From contig JAJJLU010003813.1 of the NCBI GenBank assembly GCA_023807065.1, positions 1 through 29,851 on the forward strand: a DNA stretch of 29,851 nt, written 5' to 3'. Positions 27,212-29,851 of the stretch are shown here, piece after piece. The notes beneath the pieces are model-generated. The model made no database searches and was not told the origin of the DNA. It was given only the letters and a program-made list of their open reading frames with translations. Both the position numbers and the translations under genes were made by a program. Source of the DNA: Isotricha intestinalis. Its lineage: Eukaryota; Ciliophora; Litostomatea; Vestibuliferida; Isotrichidae. Each line of letters starts with the position of its first letter. Position 1 is the first letter of the stretch.

Positions 27212-27290
27212 ATAATTTTTTTTTTTCTTTTGTTTTATTATATTTTTTATTTAAATAAAGATGTATTTTTTTTTATTTTTTTATTTTAAT

Positions 27291-29683
27291 ATGGAAAATA
27301 AGAAGGAAAGTATTTATGTTAATTTCAGAAAAATTTTAGTCAAAGAAGATTATTTAGATATATGTAAAATATTAAAAGAAAATTTTGAGAAAATTAAACA
27401 AATGAAAGATAATAATGAAGAATTATTAAATTATTTTATTGAAAATATTTATTCTAATAATAATAATCCTTTAATTACTCTTTCTTTTTATATTCAAATC
27501 AATGATAATATAAGTTTATTTCCTAGTTTAATAATTGAAAAATGTTTTATCAACAATGAAATAACTTCTCAAAAACTTATTTTAATTTTTAAATCAATAT
27601 ATAATTCAAATAATAAAGAAAATTTCCAAATTCCTCCTTTAAATATTTTTATAAATTTTTGTTTTAAAATTCCAGATATTATAAATAATTACTTTGAGTA
27701 TTCATTCATTAATAAATCTTTATATTATGAAAGTTTATTTTCTCATTTTTTTTTAAATATTGAAATTTTTTCTTTAGAAGGTCTAATTCAAAAAATATAT
27801 ATTCTTAAATTATATTCAAATTTATATAATTGTATTTTAATTAATAATAAAATAAATGAAAAGGAAATTCAATTATTTCTTCAATTATTATATGACAATG
27901 AGCTTTTAAAAGATGAATTTTTAAAAAGATATTTCCAATTTAATTGTTTATTAAATAAAGAAACTTTTAATAAAATATTAATATTATATAAAAAAGTAAA
28001 AAATGTTGAAAAATTAGGAAGAATAGATAAAACAATAAGAAAAAATAATTATTTTTTATCTTTAATTTTATCTTGTGAAAATGAAGATTTACAAAAATTA
28101 TTTTTTAAACAAATAATTACTTTACTTAAAGAAAAAAAATCAAATATTTTAGAAGAAATAGAATTATATGATTTTTATCAAATTTTCTTTGGAATATATT
28201 TTATATTAGAAAAATATAATAAATCATTTAATCATTTAGAAATATTTGATTCTTTACTTAAAATAGTTTTTTTAGTTATGGAAATTGTAATAGATAGAAA
28301 TAAAAAAGGAATAATTCAAATTTTTATGTCTTATTTAAAAGAACAAATGAATAAATTTTTAAAAGAAAAAAAAAGAGATACAGTTGAAGAAGAAGAAGGA
28401 GAAATTATTTTTAATAATGAACAAAGGAATTTATTATCTTTAGAAATAAATTATAAAAATTTTAACAATAATACTTTTTTATTCTGTGAAACAATAGAAA
28501 ATAATTTTAAATATAAATTTTATAAAATAATTTTAAAGGAAGAATACATTAAAAAACAAAATAAAATAGAAAACAATAATAATATTATTAAAGAAAAGAA
28601 AGAAAATAAAACAAAATATAAATCAATTAAATTTCAAAAAAAATATGGAAAATTTGATAAAAACAAAGCAAAAAATGATTTATTAGAATTAGAAAAAAAG
28701 CAAAAAGAAAAAGAGTTAAAAGAAGATGAAATAAAAATTCCTCTTTCATTTAATTTACCATCTTTATTAAAAATAAATTTAGAAAAGAAAGATGATTATT
28801 CTGATCTTCAAAAAATAAAATCTCCTTTATATTTAAAAGATGTTATTTTAGGTTTAAATTCCGAATTTAAAGACAGACAAGAATTATCATTAAAAATTTT
28901 ACCTTCATTAATTGATTCTCAACCTTTAGATTTAGAATTTTTTTTAAAAGATTTAACTCTTTCTTTATTTAAATTAAGGTAATTCTTTTGATATTGAAAA
29001 TTATGATGAACTTTCAGAAATTATTTTAGTTAAATTAATTAAATTTAATCCTAATGAAATGACTAAAATTTTATGTGAAAGATTCTTTAGTGATGATAAT
29101 TGTGGTTTAAAATTTAAATTTGTTATTTTAAATGTTATTGATAAAGCTGTTAATGAAATAAGTGGTTATTATATTAAAAATAAAAAACCTAAAATTAATT
29201 ATTTTCATATTTACTTTTTAAATGTTATTTTTCCTTTGTTGAATTATATAAAAAAAAAAACTAAAATTGATTTTTTAATTTCTTTTGAAATTTTGATTTA
29301 TTATTAGCTAAATTTATATATTTAATTGTAAATATGATTAATAAAAGTGAAAATCATTCTTTAATTTATAAAGCGTTATTTGAATCTTTTGAGTTATTTA
29401 ATGTAATAATAAATTTAAGACAATTAATAGAAAAAAAAGCTCATACTTTAATTGAAATTTAAAATGTTATATTAATGTGATATTAAATTTTTATAATGAT
29501 ACTTTTATTAATATTTATCCTGAATTTGGCATAAAATTTAAAATTTGAAATTCTTTTTTTAAATAATTTACTTGAAGATAAACAATTAAATATGATTTGA
29601 GATTAAATGTTTTTAAAAATTTAAATAAATATTCTATTCAATCTGATAAATTCAGAGAAAAATTTTTTGGCTTTTTTATATAA
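27291..29683 (+). CDS. Tel2/TELO2-like protein, C-terminal third broken by frameshifts
   Basis: An intact frame of about 563 codons runs from 27291 to a TAA at 28980-28982. Homology continues in shifted frames to a TAA at 29681-29683. The conserved Tel2 block spans the first break: SPLYLKDVILGLNSEFKD, LSLKILPSLIDSQPL, then in the next frame NSFDIENYDELSEIILVKL and ERFFSDDNCGLKFKFVILN followed by DKAVNEIS. It matches the family pattern P-x-YLRD, AL-x-x-LP-x-LI, FDI-x-NF, FF-x-x-YSL, AA-x-ELS. Tel2 with Tti1 and Tti2 helps Hsp90 fold PIKK kinases (TOR, ATM, ATR). Further shifts are needed near 29305, 29460, 29546 and 29598. I prefer the ATG at 27291 (MENKKES) to the in-frame one at 27261, which would add a T-run-coded hydrophobic MYFFLFFYFN stretch lying in spacer-like sequence. 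Family assignment is good; whether the gene is alive is uncertain. Confidence 0.7.
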
Positions 29684-29750
29684 TTAATCTTTATAAATAT
29701 ATAATAATAAAAAATTTTAAAATTAAATTAACATAAATAAATTATTTAAA

Positions 29751-29851
29751 TTATAATGATATTAAACTTTCATCTTGACTTATATTATTACTGTTTTCAT
29801 TTTTATTTTCCTCATTTTTAAATTTATTACTTATGATTATTACTTCCACAT
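29751..29851 (-). CDS. Partial hypothetical protein (C-terminal ~32 aa)
   Basis: On the minus strand an open frame enters from the right edge and ends at a TAA at 29751-29753. The visible tail is polar (KNEENKNENSNNIS then QDESLISL), like other protein tails here. It converges on the Tel2-like gene. Too short to assign. Confidence 0.4.
   Translation of the reverse strand, partial: VEVIIISNKFKNEENKNENSNNISQDESLISL

Noticed and set aside
28980..29018. A GT...CAG segment as an intron in the Tel2-like gene
   Set aside because: It would remove the conserved FDIENYDEL block and runs into a stop soon after; a one-base shift keeps the homology.
26108..29683. Euplotes-like programmed +1 frameshifting and TGA as Cys
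   Set aside because: Most shifts are -1, not +1 at stops, and the Cys-rich ligase in the same window uses only TGT/TGC with no TGA.
1..29851. tRNA genes, CRISPR arrays, transposons or telomeric repeats
   Set aside because: No GC-richer cloverleaf-like block, no regularly spaced direct repeats, no transposase or reverse transcriptase motifs, and no tandem telomere units at either end were seen.

Overview
The window is nuclear DNA of a very AT-rich, gene-dense protist. Three things point to a eukaryote: one gene carries a 34-nt GT...TAG spliceosomal-type intron, the proteins are eukaryote-specific families (14-3-3, Tubby, VHS, PROPPIN, Tel2, RING/IBR), and start codons sit in an A-rich context (typically AAAATG). 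Eleven of the twelve genes with a complete end stop at TAA and one at TGA directly followed by TAA, so TAA and TAG are not reassigned here. The tiny intron, a large multi-pass PAS protein of the TmcB-like type, a ciliate-style cyclic-nucleotide-binding protein and Asn/Lys/Glu-rich insertions fit best with a ciliate that keeps TAA as stop. That placement is inference; another AT-rich flagellated or ciliated protist is possible.

Layout, left to right. 1-709: a partial minus-strand gene and an orphan RING-like fragment. 816-2440: a charged unknown protein convergent with a VHS-domain protein. 2691-4807: the most interesting gene, a compact RING1-IBR-like-RING2 protein whose C-terminus matches the RING-Cys-relay (RCR) region of the animal ubiquitin ligase MYCBP2; one -1 frameshift lies in the second RING. 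5049-9238: a long coiled-coil protein convergent with a Rok1/DDX52-like DEAD-box helicase. 9742-11544: a Tubby-like protein convergent with a divergent 14-3-3 protein whose phosphopeptide pocket is intact. 12226-14882: two tandem minus-strand charged proteins, the first with the intron. 15094-23297: the giant PAS/membrane protein convergent with the cyclic-nucleotide-binding protein. 23838-26039: a 733-aa charged protein. 26108-29683: a PROPPIN (WIPI/Atg18) and a Tel2-like gene, both broken by many single-base frameshifts. 29751-29851: the C-terminus of a minus-strand gene running off the window.

The genes do not form a pathway or operon; they alternate strands with 56-700 bp spacers, as in compact protist genomes. 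Loose themes are phosphoinositide/endosome recognition (VHS, Tubby, PROPPIN), signalling (14-3-3, cNMP, PAS) and ubiquitin transfer. No tRNA, rRNA, transposon, CRISPR array or telomeric repeat was recognised. The strongest candidate for something not well described is the short RCR-type E3 ligase that also carries an upstream RING-IBR module.
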